From assembly GCA_003526845.1 (NCBI GenBank), contig DPVM01000005.1, positions 304,657 to 353,538 on the forward strand: a DNA stretch of 48,882 nt, in the 5' to 3' direction. The notes under the pieces are model-generated. The model ran no database searches, was not told where the DNA came from, and worked only from the letters and a program-made list of their open reading frames with translations. Origin of the DNA: Oscillospiraceae bacterium (GTDB lineage: Bacteria > Bacillota > Clostridia > Oscillospirales > Acutalibacteraceae). Position 1 is the stretch's first letter; every line of letters starts with the position of its first letter. The translations under genes and the position numbers were made by a program. Positions 1 to 8,622 of this stretch are shown here, piece by piece.

Positions 1-272
1 CGATAAATCTTATCGAGGCTATGGCTATCGGCAACCCGATAGTAGCAACAGATGTCCGCGGAAACAATGATTTGGTCAAAAACGGCATAAACGGTTTTAC
101 CGTTCCGCTCAACGACAGCGCCGCCATGGCGGATGCCGTGATGAAAATATACAATTCGCCTCAGCTTGCGCTTGATTTTAAAAATCAAAACGCAAAAGAG
201 GTCAAAAATTATTCCGTCGAAAGCGTCATTGACGATATGGTCGGCATTTATAAGGATTTGTTACTTTTATGA
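1..272 (+). CDS. Glycosyltransferase family 4, C-terminal fragment (5' end outside window)
   Basis: The reading frame is open from base 3 and ends at a TGA at 270-272, so only about the last 90 residues are visible. The stretch reading L-I-E-A-M-A-I-G-N-P-I-V-A-T-D followed by G-N-x-D-L-V is the nucleotide-sugar-binding end of the second Rossmann domain in GT4 (GT-B fold) transferases, where the conserved Glu binds the donor. The internal ATG at 21 is not a start because the conserved motif begins upstream of it. The stop overlaps the ATG of the next gene by four bases (ATGA), so both belong to one translationally coupled polysaccharide operon. Donor and acceptor sugars cannot be told. Confidence 0.85.
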   Translation, partial: INLIEAMAIGNPIVATDVRGNNDLVKNGINGFTVPLNDSAAMADAVMKIYNSPQLALDFKNQNAKEVKNYSVESVIDDMVGIYKDLLLL

Positions 273-1348
273 GAGTTTTACATATGATTCCCGATATTTC
301 GGTTTCAAACGGCGTTATGAGTTTTATTTGCAATTATGCAAAAGCAATGCCGAGCGATATTGTCTTTGACGTAGTTTATTTTTGCGAAAAACAGCCAAGC
401 CGCCAAAGCGATGTCGAATCTTGGGGCGGCAGGGTTTATAAAATTGACCCTCCCTCACCGAAAGATATTTTCGGCGGCAAAATGAACGCCTTTTTTTCAA
501 AGCATAAGGGCGAGTGGAGCGCACTTCATATCCATTGCCCCCATTTTGCGCCGTTCATCGCGCCGAGTGCGAAAAGGGCAGGGATAAAAAACATTTTCGT
601 ACATTGTCACACCACCGAGTATTCGCTCGTCGGCAATTCAAGGCGAAATCAAATTTTAAGTCTCTATGCAAAATATTTTATCGACAACAAATTTGCCTGC
701 TCAAAAAAATCAGGCGATTTTTGGTACGGCAACAAGGCGTACCGTATCCTTTCAAATTCCGTCGATTGCAAGGCGTATGAGTTCAACCCCGATGTTCGCA
801 GCAGCATTCGCTCACAATTCGGTTTCTGTGACTCGCTTGTGATTGCCCATATCGGCAAAACCGATGTCACACAGAAAAATCATCCGTTTATACTTCGCAT
901 TTTTGAGTATGTAAAAGCTTCGCACCCGACTGCAAGGCTTATGCTCATAGGCGCAGAACCTACGAACGAGCTGACTGCCCTTTGCAATTCGCTCAATATA
1001 CAAGACAATGTTATGTTCTTGGGCGCTCGCAATGATGTTAAAAATCTTCTTCAGGCGGCGGATGTATTTCTCTTTCCGTCAATAAGCGAGGGCTTACCCG
1101 TTTCCGTTGTTGAGGCACAGGCAGCAGGTTTGCCGGTCGTTATGTCCGACGCAATAACGCGCGAGGTTGCCGTTTGCGGCGATGTTGTGATAAAGTCGCT
1201 TGATGACGGCGCCGCCTCATGGGCTGACGATTGTATTGCCGCGTCAAAGGTTGTTCGCAAAAGCACATATTCTCAACTTGTCGATTCCGGCTGGGATATA
1301 ACAAAAAATGCGGCTCGCTTAGCAAATATTTATAAAAGTAGGGTGTAG
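269..1348 (+). CDS. Glycosyltransferase family 4 (EpsF-like)
   Basis: A 359-residue protein of normal GT4 length. It opens with the N-terminal Rossmann pattern M-R-V-L-H-M-I-P-D-I followed by S-N-G-V-M. The donor-binding C-terminal domain has F-P-S-I-S-E-G-L-P-V-S-V-V-E-A-Q-A, with both glutamates of the EX7E motif. It has no signal peptide or membrane helix and should act at the inner face of the membrane, adding one sugar to a lipid-linked repeat unit. The ATG overlaps the preceding stop (ATGA). It resembles the gene at 2347 in motif wording (S-E-G/E-A, P-V-S, E-A-Q-A), which suggests an old duplication. The sugar specificity is unknown. Confidence 0.9.
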   Translation: MRVLHMIPDISVSNGVMSFICNYAKAMPSDIVFDVVYFCEKQPSRQSDVESWGGRVYKIDPPSPKDIFGGKMNAFFSKHKGEWSALHIHCPHFAPFIAPSAKRAGIKNIFVHCHTTEYSLVGNSRRNQILSLYAKYFIDNKFACSKKSGDFWYGNKAYRILSNSVDCKAYEFNPDVRSSIRSQFGFCDSLVIAHIGKTDVTQKNHPFILRIFEYVKASHPTARLMLIGAEPTNELTALCNSLNIQDNVMFLGARNDVKNLLQAADVFLFPSISEGLPVSVVEAQAAGLPVVMSDAITREVAVCGDVVIKSLDDGAASWADDCIAASKVVRKSTYSQLVDSGWDITKNAARLANIYKSRV

Positions 1349-1350
1349 AT

Positions 1351-2337
1351 ATGCCGAAATTCAGTATTATTGTTCCCGTTTACAATGTCGAAAAATATTT
1401 GGACGAATGTGTCCAAAGTATAGTCAATCAGGACTTTTCCGATTGGGAGCTTATCCTTGTTGATGACGGCTCAACCGATTCAAGCCCTGCACTGTGCGAC
1501 GGCTATTCCGCTATTGATTCGAGAATTATAACGGTTCATCAAAAAAACGGCGGTGCGTCCTCCGCACGCAACAACGGAATTGATAGCGCACATGGCAGTT
1601 ATATTATGTTTCTCGACAGCGACGATTACTATAACGACACCTCCGCGCTCTCTCTTGTGAATGAAAAAATCACTCAAAAAAATCCCGATGTGATAATGTT
1701 CGGCTGTACCGATTATAATATGCAAACGGGCGAGGTCCGTGTTTCACGCAACGGTTATGACATTGATTATATAGAAAATTCGGATTATAATACTGCTCTG
1801 TCTTATTTGCTTTCAAACAAAATCATTCCCGGCGGACCGACTATTTTCGCCGCCTCAAAATCGGTTGTAAGCAAAAACAATATCAGTTTTAAGCGCGGAA
1901 TACAGGACGAGGATTACGATTATGTTCTCTCCGTATTTACAAGTTCCTCGTCAATCGCGGTTATTAACAATCCGTTTTATATGTATCGCAAGGGCAGAGC
2001 GGACTCTGTCACCGGCTCGTCAAACATAAAAATGATTGAGGGTATTGCTTATACTATTGAAAAATGGTTTCCGATATGCCAATCGCTCGATGATGAGCAG
2101 TTGAAAAAAGATTTGCTCAACTACATTGCATTCATCTACACAACTGGTTTTGTAGTTTCCGGCAGAATGGATACCGACACAAGAAAAAAAGCTCTTTTGA
2201 TAATGCGCAAATATCGCTTTATCCTCAAATACGGATATTGGAAAAAAACACGCCTCACAAGGCTTGCTGTTTCCGTCGCGGGCGATAATTTGTTTTCCCG
2301 TGCGGCGGCGGTTTATTTTGACAAAACTCATCTTTAA
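1351..2337 (+). CDS. Glycosyltransferase family 2 (array member 1)
   Basis: A 328-residue GT-A fold transferase. The N-terminal block has V-P-V-Y-N at 9-12, the nucleotide-binding V-D-D-G-S around D38-D39, and the metal-binding D-S-D-D at 89-92. The C-terminal two thirds, with Y-M-Y-R-K-G-R-A-D-S-V-T, is typical of the acceptor part of capsule GT2 enzymes. It has no membrane helix, so it is probably cytosolic and membrane-associated. The ATG lies two bases after the previous stop. This is the most divergent N-terminus in the upstream array (F-S-D-W-E-L where the others have Y-K-N-L-E-I). The transferred sugar is unknown. Confidence 0.9.
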   Translation: MPKFSIIVPVYNVEKYLDECVQSIVNQDFSDWELILVDDGSTDSSPALCDGYSAIDSRIITVHQKNGGASSARNNGIDSAHGSYIMFLDSDDYYNDTSALSLVNEKITQKNPDVIMFGCTDYNMQTGEVRVSRNGYDIDYIENSDYNTALSYLLSNKIIPGGPTIFAASKSVVSKNNISFKRGIQDEDYDYVLSVFTSSSSIAVINNPFYMYRKGRADSVTGSSNIKMIEGIAYTIEKWFPICQSLDDEQLKKDLLNYIAFIYTTGFVVSGRMDTDTRKKALLIMRKYRFILKYGYWKKTRLTRLAVSVAGDNLFSRAAAVYFDKTHL

Positions 2338-2346
2338 GAGGTTTAA

Positions 2347-3465
2347 ATGAAAAAAATAAAGGTTTTAACAGTTATTCAATTAATGCGAAAAGGCGGCGTT
2401 GAACTTGCGGCAATAAATTTTGCGCGCGGACTTGACAAATCGCTTTATGATGTGACATTTCTGCTTGTTGACCGCCTCGAGAATCAGGACGAGACACTTG
2501 CAGACGAACTGCGTTTTGAAGGATTCGGCATTGTCAGTCTGCCCGACAATTGCCGTGGATATTATGCAAGATACAAATTTATTTTGTCATTTTTAAATGA
2601 AAATCATTTTGATGTTGTTCACTCCCATGTCCTCTTTTTCAGCGGCGCCGTTCTTGCCGCCGCAAAAAAGGCAGGTGTTGCGGTGAGAGCCGCTCATTCC
2701 CACGCAGTCAGATGGAACAGGGAAGAAAACATCAAGTTTAAAATATATAAATTCGTTATGCGCACTCTGCTCAAATTCAATTGCAATTTGGAGCTTGCGT
2801 GCTCGCAAAAGGCAGGCGAGTTTTTGTTCGGCAAAAAAGAGTATGACAAACACGGCATTTTTGTTCCGAACGGAATTGATACAAAAAAATTTGCCTTTAA
2901 TTCAGCATATCGCGCCGAAATCCGCCGAGAATTTTCCGTTGCGGAAAATGAAATTTTGGTCGGCCATATCGGCTCAATATATAAAATTAAAAATCAAATA
3001 TTTCTCGTTGATGTGTTCGCGAAAATGCTTGAGAAAAACAAAAATATGAAACTTGTTCTTGTCGGCGAAAAATGCGATTCAAAGCCCGTTGAGGATAAAA
3101 TCAATGCCCTCGGCTTAACCGATAAGGCCATTTTGACAGAGCAGCGAAGCGATGTTTTCAAATTCTATTCCGCAATGGATATAATGATTTTTCCGTCGTT
3201 GTTTGAAGCGTTTCCCGTGTCGCTTATCGAGGCGCAGGCGTCTTCACTGCCGTGCCTTGTGTCCTCGGCCGTTACAAGCGAAATAAAACAAAACGAAAAT
3301 GTCCGTTTTTTGAGTCTTGACGAGTCGCTCTCTGCTTGGGCTGATGCCGCATTTGATTTAATCAGTATCGACAGGTTTTCGCTTTCAAACAAAAAGCTTA
3401 TTGAAAATTTTGACATAAAAAAAGTTTCTAAATCGTTGCAAAAATATTATTCGGAAAGGCTGTGA
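2347..3465 (+). CDS. Glycosyltransferase family 4 (EpsF-like)
   Basis: A 372-residue GT-B transferase. The N-terminus has the pattern M-R-K-G-G-V-E-L-A-A-I-N-F, typical of the EpsF/CapM group, followed by D-V-V-H-S-H. The donor half has G-H-I-G-S-I, then V-P-N-G-I-D, and F-P-S-L-F-E-A-F-P-V-S-L-I-E-A-Q-A with the two donor-binding glutamates. A Shine-Dalgarno AAGAGGT precedes the ATG at 2347. The gene sits nine bases after the GT2 and four bases before the polymerase gene, so it is one operon. It probably adds a sugar to the lipid-linked repeat. The acceptor is unknown. Confidence 0.9.
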   Translation: MKKIKVLTVIQLMRKGGVELAAINFARGLDKSLYDVTFLLVDRLENQDETLADELRFEGFGIVSLPDNCRGYYARYKFILSFLNENHFDVVHSHVLFFSGAVLAAAKKAGVAVRAAHSHAVRWNREENIKFKIYKFVMRTLLKFNCNLELACSQKAGEFLFGKKEYDKHGIFVPNGIDTKKFAFNSAYRAEIRREFSVAENEILVGHIGSIYKIKNQIFLVDVFAKMLEKNKNMKLVLVGEKCDSKPVEDKINALGLTDKAILTEQRSDVFKFYSAMDIMIFPSLFEAFPVSLIEAQASSLPCLVSSAVTSEIKQNENVRFLSLDESLSAWADAAFDLISIDRFSLSNKKLIENFDIKKVSKSLQKYYSERL

Positions 3466-3469
3466 GTCG

Positions 3470-4666
3470 GTGTTCGGTTTAAGTGCAATTGAATTTTTTC
3501 TTATTATAATCGCCGGCTTCTCCGTTATCTATTGGATTTTGCCGAAAAAGGCAAGCTGGCTTTCGTTTTTGCTCCTTGTGCTTGCGCTTTCTTATCTTGC
3601 TTTTTATGTTGAGCCAAACGAAACAGACGATGTTCGGCGATACTTTAAACAGCTTATTTATTTAAAAGATTACGGCTACGATTATTTGAGCCGTTGTTTT
3701 AACGAGGGTATCAACGGCTGGGATGTTTATCGCGTTTGCGGTTATTATTTCTATTTTATAAGCAAACTGCCCGATGTGCATTATCTCCCTGCCGTGACGA
3801 TTTTTATTGTTTATTTCCTCAATTTGCTTATTATATACAGGCTTTCGGTAAAATTTGAGGTTAATAAATTATATACTTATTTCGGCGCAATGTTTTTTAT
3901 ATCGACATATTGGTATTACGATACATACAGCGGTATAAGAAACGGCTTGGTATTTGCCGTCATTATTGCCTGCGCGTATTATCAATTTGTTGAGAAAAAG
4001 AATGTTCCGCTCTGCATTGCAGGCTATGTCCTTGCGTGCCTCACCCACTCGGCAGGCATAATTATTGTTCTCATGATTATCGTTGCCGCTGTCACTCTTA
4101 ACAACAGCGGCAAGTTTATGAATTTCCTTTTGATATTCGGTGTTGCGGGCGGAAGTGCACTGTTTGAGTATCTTTCAACAAAAACAGACAACAGCTTTGT
4201 TCAGTCAATTGCCGGTAAGGTTGAAAGAAACGCCTCCGGCGGATCTATCGATTTGAGTACAAACTATATTGTAAATATTGTTGTTTGGGTTGTTGTTGCA
4301 CTGCTCTTGTTCTATTATTCTCAATATATTTTAAACGAGGAATACGGCGATAATCTTAAAATGTTTTATAAATTTTCGTCAATTGTTATTTTCTTTATGC
4401 TTGGCTCCGTTTATACAGGGCTCGTGTTCCTCCGCATTGCAAGGTGGATACTGCCACTCATTGGTGCGTTTGCGTTTATGATAGGTGCTCAACAGCAAAG
4501 TCAGTATGTTGCGGCTTTGCCGATGGGCTATGTTTATAACGCTAAGATAAACGAGCGAATAAAAATACGGCTTCAATATTTTGTTATTGCGCTTTTTGTT
4601 ATGTTCATTTGCGTGCATTTTTGGTATTTGCTTAGAGCAAGCTCCCTTTGTTGGATGCATTTTTAA
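3470..4666 (+). CDS. EpsG-like polysaccharide polymerase, multi-pass membrane protein
   Basis: A 398-residue protein almost entirely of hydrophobic helices, about ten, with an early motif E-T-D-D-V-R-R-Y like the conserved charged loop of the EpsG family (O-antigen/EPS polymerase, Wzy-like). It would join repeat units outside the membrane. A GTG start is chosen because GGAAAGG at 3453-3459 lies ten bases before it and no ATG lies near. It is the only polymerase candidate in the window. No Wzx flippase or chain-length regulator is visible, so these are presumably upstream of the window. The family call rests on topology, length, the charged loop and context. Confidence 0.8.
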   Translation: MFGLSAIEFFLIIIAGFSVIYWILPKKASWLSFLLLVLALSYLAFYVEPNETDDVRRYFKQLIYLKDYGYDYLSRCFNEGINGWDVYRVCGYYFYFISKLPDVHYLPAVTIFIVYFLNLLIIYRLSVKFEVNKLYTYFGAMFFISTYWYYDTYSGIRNGLVFAVIIACAYYQFVEKKNVPLCIAGYVLACLTHSAGIIIVLMIIVAAVTLNNSGKFMNFLLIFGVAGGSALFEYLSTKTDNSFVQSIAGKVERNASGGSIDLSTNYIVNIVVWVVVALLLFYYSQYILNEEYGDNLKMFYKFSSIVIFFMLGSVYTGLVFLRIARWILPLIGAFAFMIGAQQQSQYVAALPMGYVYNAKINERIKIRLQYFVIALFVMFICVHFWYLLRASSLCWMHF

Positions 4667-4676
4667 GGATGATTAT

Positions 4677-5690
4677 ATGATTAGTGTTATTGTTCCGATT
4701 TTCGGCGTAGAAAACTATTTAAAACGGTGCGTTGACAGCATTATTGCCCAAACCTATAAAGAACTCGAGATTATTCTTGTTGATGACGGTTCACCCGACA
4801 ATTGCCCGAAAATTTGCGATGAATACGCAATTTCCGATTCACGCGTCAAGGTTGTTCACAAGCAAAACGGCGGCTTGATGTCTGCCCGTCAGGCAGGTTT
4901 GCGTGTAGCAAACGGCGAATATGTCACATTTGTTGACGGCGACGATTGGATTGAGCCCGATATGTATCAAAAAATACATGATTCGGTAAAACAATATCAT
5001 CCCGATATTGTTTATTGCGAGTTTCTTTACGATTACGGCGATAGGCAGGAAAAAAGCAAGCAATCCTACGGTACAGAGTTTTTGGATAAAAAAATGCTTG
5101 AAAATAAGGTTTATCCCACAATGATTTTTAAGCCGCCGTATTATTCTTTCGGCATAAATCCGTGCTGTTGGTCAAAGGTGTTTAAAAAATCGCTTCTTGA
5201 AAAATGCCTTTATCCCGTGCCGCAGTCGGTTAAAATCGGCGAGGATGCGGCGTTTACATATCCTGCCTTGATTGAGGCACAAAGCGTTTCATATGTCGGC
5301 GATTATCTTTATCATTATCGCATCAACCCCGATTCAATGACAAAAAAGTATGATGCGAATATGGAAAACTATATCAAAATTCCCTTTGATATTCTCTCAA
5401 AATTAAACGATAATTGCCCTTATGACCTTTCAAATCAGCTCAGCTTTTATTTGTTGTTTTTGATTAACGGCATTATCAGAAACGAGGCAAGCCCCTCTTG
5501 CAAAAAAACGAGATCGGATATTATCAAAACTCTCAAAAAATTTACTAGCGACAGTGATGTGACAAATGCGGCAAAGAGCGTTGACATCTCGGCTTTACCG
5601 CTTCATACAAGGCTTGTCGCAAAGCTTTTGGCAATGAAAAATGCCGATTTGCTCTATCTATATACAAAACTTCTCAGGAGATATATTTAA
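4677..5690 (+). CDS. Glycosyltransferase family 2 (array member 2)
   Basis: A 337-residue GT2. The frame stays open upstream inside the polymerase gene, but the real start is the ATG at 4677, which has AAGGA at 4665-4669 seven bases before it and places the family's first strand (I-S-V-I-V-P-I) at the N-terminus. Nucleotide-binding D36-D37 and the D-G-D-D metal motif at 87-90 are intact. The C-terminal half differs from its neighbours and has I-G-E-D-A-A-F-T-Y-P, the Glu-Asp catalytic-base region found in capsule GT2 enzymes. The Shine-Dalgarno overlaps the polymerase stop, so the two genes are probably coupled. Sugar specificity is unknown. Confidence 0.9.
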   Translation: MISVIVPIFGVENYLKRCVDSIIAQTYKELEIILVDDGSPDNCPKICDEYAISDSRVKVVHKQNGGLMSARQAGLRVANGEYVTFVDGDDWIEPDMYQKIHDSVKQYHPDIVYCEFLYDYGDRQEKSKQSYGTEFLDKKMLENKVYPTMIFKPPYYSFGINPCCWSKVFKKSLLEKCLYPVPQSVKIGEDAAFTYPALIEAQSVSYVGDYLYHYRINPDSMTKKYDANMENYIKIPFDILSKLNDNCPYDLSNQLSFYLLFLINGIIRNEASPSCKKTRSDIIKTLKKFTSDSDVTNAAKSVDISALPLHTRLVAKLLAMKNADLLYLYTKLLRRYI

Positions 5691-6653
5691 TTGAAAAACG
5701 AACTTGTCAGCGTTATAGTCCCGGTTTATAATGTTGAAAAATATCTTAACAAATGCATTCAAAGCATTGTCAGCCAGACATACAAAAATCTTGAAATTAT
5801 TCTTGTCGATGACGGCTCACCCGACAATTGCCCCAAAATGTGCGATGATTGGGCGGCGGCAGACAGCAGGATTAAGGTTATCCACAAGCAAAACGGCGGG
5901 CTTTCCTCAGCAAGAAATGCCGCTCTCGATATTGCTGTCGGCGATTATCTGTTTTTTATCGACAGTGACGATTATGCCGAACCCGATATGGTTGAATTTT
6001 TGCATTCTCTCATTATTTCAGGCGAATATGATGTTGCTCGGTGCGGTGCATTTATTGATGATTTGATTAACAATAAGTCCTTGCAAATCGGCGACGGCAA
6101 AAGATCTGTTCCGTCATTCGACGATTCAATAAACAATTTGATGAACGGCGGCAATTTGAGCGGCGTTGTTTGGAATAAGATGTATAAAACAAATGCGGTC
6201 AAAAGCATTCGTTTTGACCCTGCGGACGGATGCAGTGAGGATATTATGTATAACTTCCGCGTCCTGACGCAAACCGACCGCGTAATATGCTGTGACGAGC
6301 CGAAATATCACTATGTTTTGAGAAATGACTCAATAACAAACAGCCATTTTACCGAGGGAGCCTTTTGCATTCTTCGCGCAAAAAGGATAATTACCGATTC
6401 ACAGCGTGACAATCTCATTACATTTCCTTATTGCGTAAAGGGATATATTCAATCGTCATTTATAGTTTTGAGCGGTATTATTTCTAATCAACAATTTTTG
6501 GACAGGTTTGATTCAATTCGCGTCGACATTTTACGCCATAAGCGCGAAATTTTCTTTTCGGGCAAATATTCGCGCCTCGACAAAATCAAAACGCTTTTGC
6601 TTTGGCTTGCACCGAAGCTTTATTGCAAATTTATCATAAAAAGGAAAAAATGA
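5691..6653 (+). CDS. Glycosyltransferase family 2 (array member 3)
   Basis: A 320-residue GT2 starting at TTG directly after the previous stop, with AGGAG at 5676-5680 ten bases upstream. It has V-P-V-Y-N-V-E-K-Y-L, D40-D41 in V-D-D-G-S-P-D-N-C-P, and metal-binding D-S-D-D at 91-94. Later it has V-W-N-K-M-Y and C-S-E-D-I-M-Y-N-F, the acceptor-side Glu-Asp motif. The N-terminal 100 residues are very close to those of members 2, 4, 5 and 6, while the C-terminus is its own. It ends in a basic tail (I-I-K-R-K-K) that may hold it to the membrane. Confidence 0.9.
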   Translation: MKNELVSVIVPVYNVEKYLNKCIQSIVSQTYKNLEIILVDDGSPDNCPKMCDDWAAADSRIKVIHKQNGGLSSARNAALDIAVGDYLFFIDSDDYAEPDMVEFLHSLIISGEYDVARCGAFIDDLINNKSLQIGDGKRSVPSFDDSINNLMNGGNLSGVVWNKMYKTNAVKSIRFDPADGCSEDIMYNFRVLTQTDRVICCDEPKYHYVLRNDSITNSHFTEGAFCILRAKRIITDSQRDNLITFPYCVKGYIQSSFIVLSGIISNQQFLDRFDSIRVDILRHKREIFFSGKYSRLDKIKTLLLWLAPKLYCKFIIKRKK

Positions 6654-6751
6654 TGCTTAATAAAATTATGTATCCGAAGCGGCGCTGTCATTCAAAACCG
6701 ACGTTTGATTCCTATGACGAGTTTATTAACAACTGTATGAATAATAATTAA
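6653..6751 (+). CDS. Small unknown protein, 32 residues, inside the glycan operon
   Basis: The ATG at 6653 overlaps the preceding stop by one base (TGATG), with AAGGA about six to ten bases upstream, so it has the layout of a coupled operon gene. The frame runs 32 residues to a TAA at 6749-6751. The product is basic in its first half (M-Y-P-K-R-R-C-H-S-K-P) and contains F-D-S-Y-D-E-F-I-N-N-C near the end. It has no signal peptide or membrane segment. The next gene starts ten bases later, so this ORF exactly fills an otherwise empty gap. I recognise no family. It could be a leader ORF for coupling to the GT14 gene, a small accessory protein, or a remnant of a larger gene. Confidence 0.45.
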   Translation: MLNKIMYPKRRCHSKPTFDSYDEFINNCMNNN

Positions 6752-6761
6752 AGGTGATTTT

Positions 6762-7685
6762 TTGAATAAGCATGCATATTTGATTATTGCACACAATCAG
6801 TTTGACCTCCTAAAAAAAATATTGACCATGCTCGATGACGAGCGAAACGATTTTTATATTCATATCGACAAAAAGGTGAAAGACTTTGATTCGTCGGCGT
6901 TTGACGGCGTTTTAAAGCATTCAAATCTTACTTTTTGCGACAGAGTGAATATTACATGGGGAGATTATTCGCAAATTCAAAGCGAGATGACGCTGTTTAA
7001 AGCCGCCGCCTCGGCAAACGAGAATTATTCGTATTATCATTTGATTTCCGGCGTCGATTTGCCGATTAAATCAAAAGATGAAATTTATTCGTTTTTTGAA
7101 AAAAATTATCCTGCCGAATTCGTTCATTTTTCGCTTGATGAGCCGACTCACGAATTTGACGGCAGAATTAAGTATTACCATTTTTTCAGAAAAAAGAGAA
7201 ACTTGGTTAATAAAGCGCTTGCTCAATGCTTGCTCGGCTGTCAAAAGCTGTGCCGCGTTGACAGGCTAAAAAATCAAAATATAACCGTTGCAAAGGGCAC
7301 CAACTGGGTTTCCGTTACCGCTGCGTTTGTGAAATATCTTGTTGAAAATGAGGAGTATATCACAAAAACATTTTCGCATTCATATTGCGGCGACGAGGTT
7401 TTCCTCCAAACAATGCTTTTCAATTCGCCTTTTGCAAAAAATCTGTATATGCCGCATTGCGGCAATAATCAGCTTGCCTGCGCTCGCCTGATTGATTGGA
7501 ACAGGGGAAATCCCTATGTTTTCACATCGTATGATTTTGACGAAATAATTTCGTCCGACGCAATGTTTGCGCGCAAGTTCGATTTGAATATCGACAGCGA
7601 TATTGTTGACAAAATATTTAATTATGTAATGGAGAAAAATAATGATACCCCAGCCGCTTATATCAGTAATAGTTCCGATATATAA
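6762..7685 (+). CDS. Core-2/I-branching-type glycosyltransferase (GT14-like)
   Basis: A 307-residue protein starting at TTG with AAAGGTG at 6750-6756 upstream. The opening H-A-Y-L-I-I-A-H-N-Q, then Y-I-H-I-D-K-K, S-G-V-D-L-P-I-K, K-G-T-N-W-V-S-V-T and C-G-D-E-V-F-L-Q-T match the bacterial branch of beta-1,6-N-acetylglucosaminyltransferases (Pfam Branch family, CAZy GT14). This family can make branches, so it may add a side sugar to the repeat unit. The last 44 bases overlap the next GT2 gene in another frame. Its final residues are polar and not conserved-looking, as expected if the tail is only overlap. Sugar specificity is inferred from the family. Confidence 0.85.
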   Translation: MNKHAYLIIAHNQFDLLKKILTMLDDERNDFYIHIDKKVKDFDSSAFDGVLKHSNLTFCDRVNITWGDYSQIQSEMTLFKAAASANENYSYYHLISGVDLPIKSKDEIYSFFEKNYPAEFVHFSLDEPTHEFDGRIKYYHFFRKKRNLVNKALAQCLLGCQKLCRVDRLKNQNITVAKGTNWVSVTAAFVKYLVENEEYITKTFSHSYCGDEVFLQTMLFNSPFAKNLYMPHCGNNQLACARLIDWNRGNPYVFTSYDFDEIISSDAMFARKFDLNIDSDIVDKIFNYVMEKNNDTPAAYISNSSDI

Positions 7686-8622
7686 TGTTGAAAAATATCT
7701 CGACAATTGCGTTAAAAGCATTGTCAATCAAACATATAAAAATCTCGAAATCATCCTTGTTGATGACGGCTCGCCCGATAATTGCCCCGCAATTTGCGAC
7801 AATTGGGCAAAAATCGACAGCCGCATTAAGGTCATTCACCAAAAAAATTCAGGTGTTTCCGCCGCACGAAATATCGGCATAAAATCCTCGTCGGGCGATT
7901 TTATCACATTTGTTGACGGCGATGATTTTATCGACTCCGATATGTACGAAACGCTTGTGTCGGCATATCTCAAAAACGGTGCCGATATTGTCGGCTGTTC
8001 GTTCAAAACGATTGACGAAAATAACGATGATGCCGTTTATGAAAAGTCTTGCGCCGACGATATTGTCGGCGTTTCGCCGAGCAAAAAAATAATTGCCGCC
8101 TTCTTTTCCGAAAATGACGGCAACCTTGTTTCGTTTTGCAATAAAATCATCAAAAAAAGCGCTTTCGACGGCATCGAGTTTCCCGTCGGCAGAATTTTTG
8201 AGGATTGGACGCTCGCTCCGATTGTGTATGACAAGTGCAATACAGTCGAGTTTATTAATTGTATTAAATATAATTATATTATTCGTAAGGGCAGCGCAAT
8301 GCGCACATATACTCTTTCTCGCTATTATGATTGCGTGTGCGCCGATTATGACCATTTTGATTATTTTTCAGCCAAAACCGACGCTTATAATAAAAATATC
8401 GAGGCGTTCATTTGGTCTGATTTTGCCAAGTGCGTCAAATCTTATAAACCGACAGCGCAGAATAAAAAAATGCTCAAATCTGCATACAAAAAGGCAAAAG
8501 CCGTCTGCAAATCAAACGGCGGCACAATTTTTTCAAACCGCGCTTATTTAAGAGGCTCGGGGCTTTATCATCTGCGCGCCGCAGTGCCGCTTATATATAA
8601 AATTGTCAGAGGTGAAAAATGA
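7642..8622 (+). CDS. Glycosyltransferase family 2 (array member 4)
   Basis: A 326-residue GT2. The ATG at 7642 has GGAG at 7631-7634 seven bases upstream and lies within the 3' end of the GT14-like gene, giving a 44-base out-of-frame overlap. It has V-P-I-Y-N-V-E-K-Y-L, D41-D42 in V-D-D-G-S-P-D-N-C-P, and D-G-D-D as the metal site. An 86-base stretch (7780-7865) is identical to the same codons of member 5. The C-terminal half is unrelated to member 5 at a glance and contains F-E-D-W-T-L-A-P, the acceptor Glu-Asp motif. The stop overlaps the next ATG (ATGA). Confidence 0.9.
   Translation: MIPQPLISVIVPIYNVEKYLDNCVKSIVNQTYKNLEIILVDDGSPDNCPAICDNWAKIDSRIKVIHQKNSGVSAARNIGIKSSSGDFITFVDGDDFIDSDMYETLVSAYLKNGADIVGCSFKTIDENNDDAVYEKSCADDIVGVSPSKKIIAAFFSENDGNLVSFCNKIIKKSAFDGIEFPVGRIFEDWTLAPIVYDKCNTVEFINCIKYNYIIRKGSAMRTYTLSRYYDCVCADYDHFDYFSAKTDAYNKNIEAFIWSDFAKCVKSYKPTAQNKKMLKSAYKKAKAVCKSNGGTIFSNRAYLRGSGLYHLRAAVPLIYKIVRGEK

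Noticed and set aside
7849..8355. 168-codon frame on the minus strand opposite a GT2 gene
   Set aside because: It mirrors a clear GT2 coding region, has no recognisable motif or ribosome site, and arises from codon-position bias.
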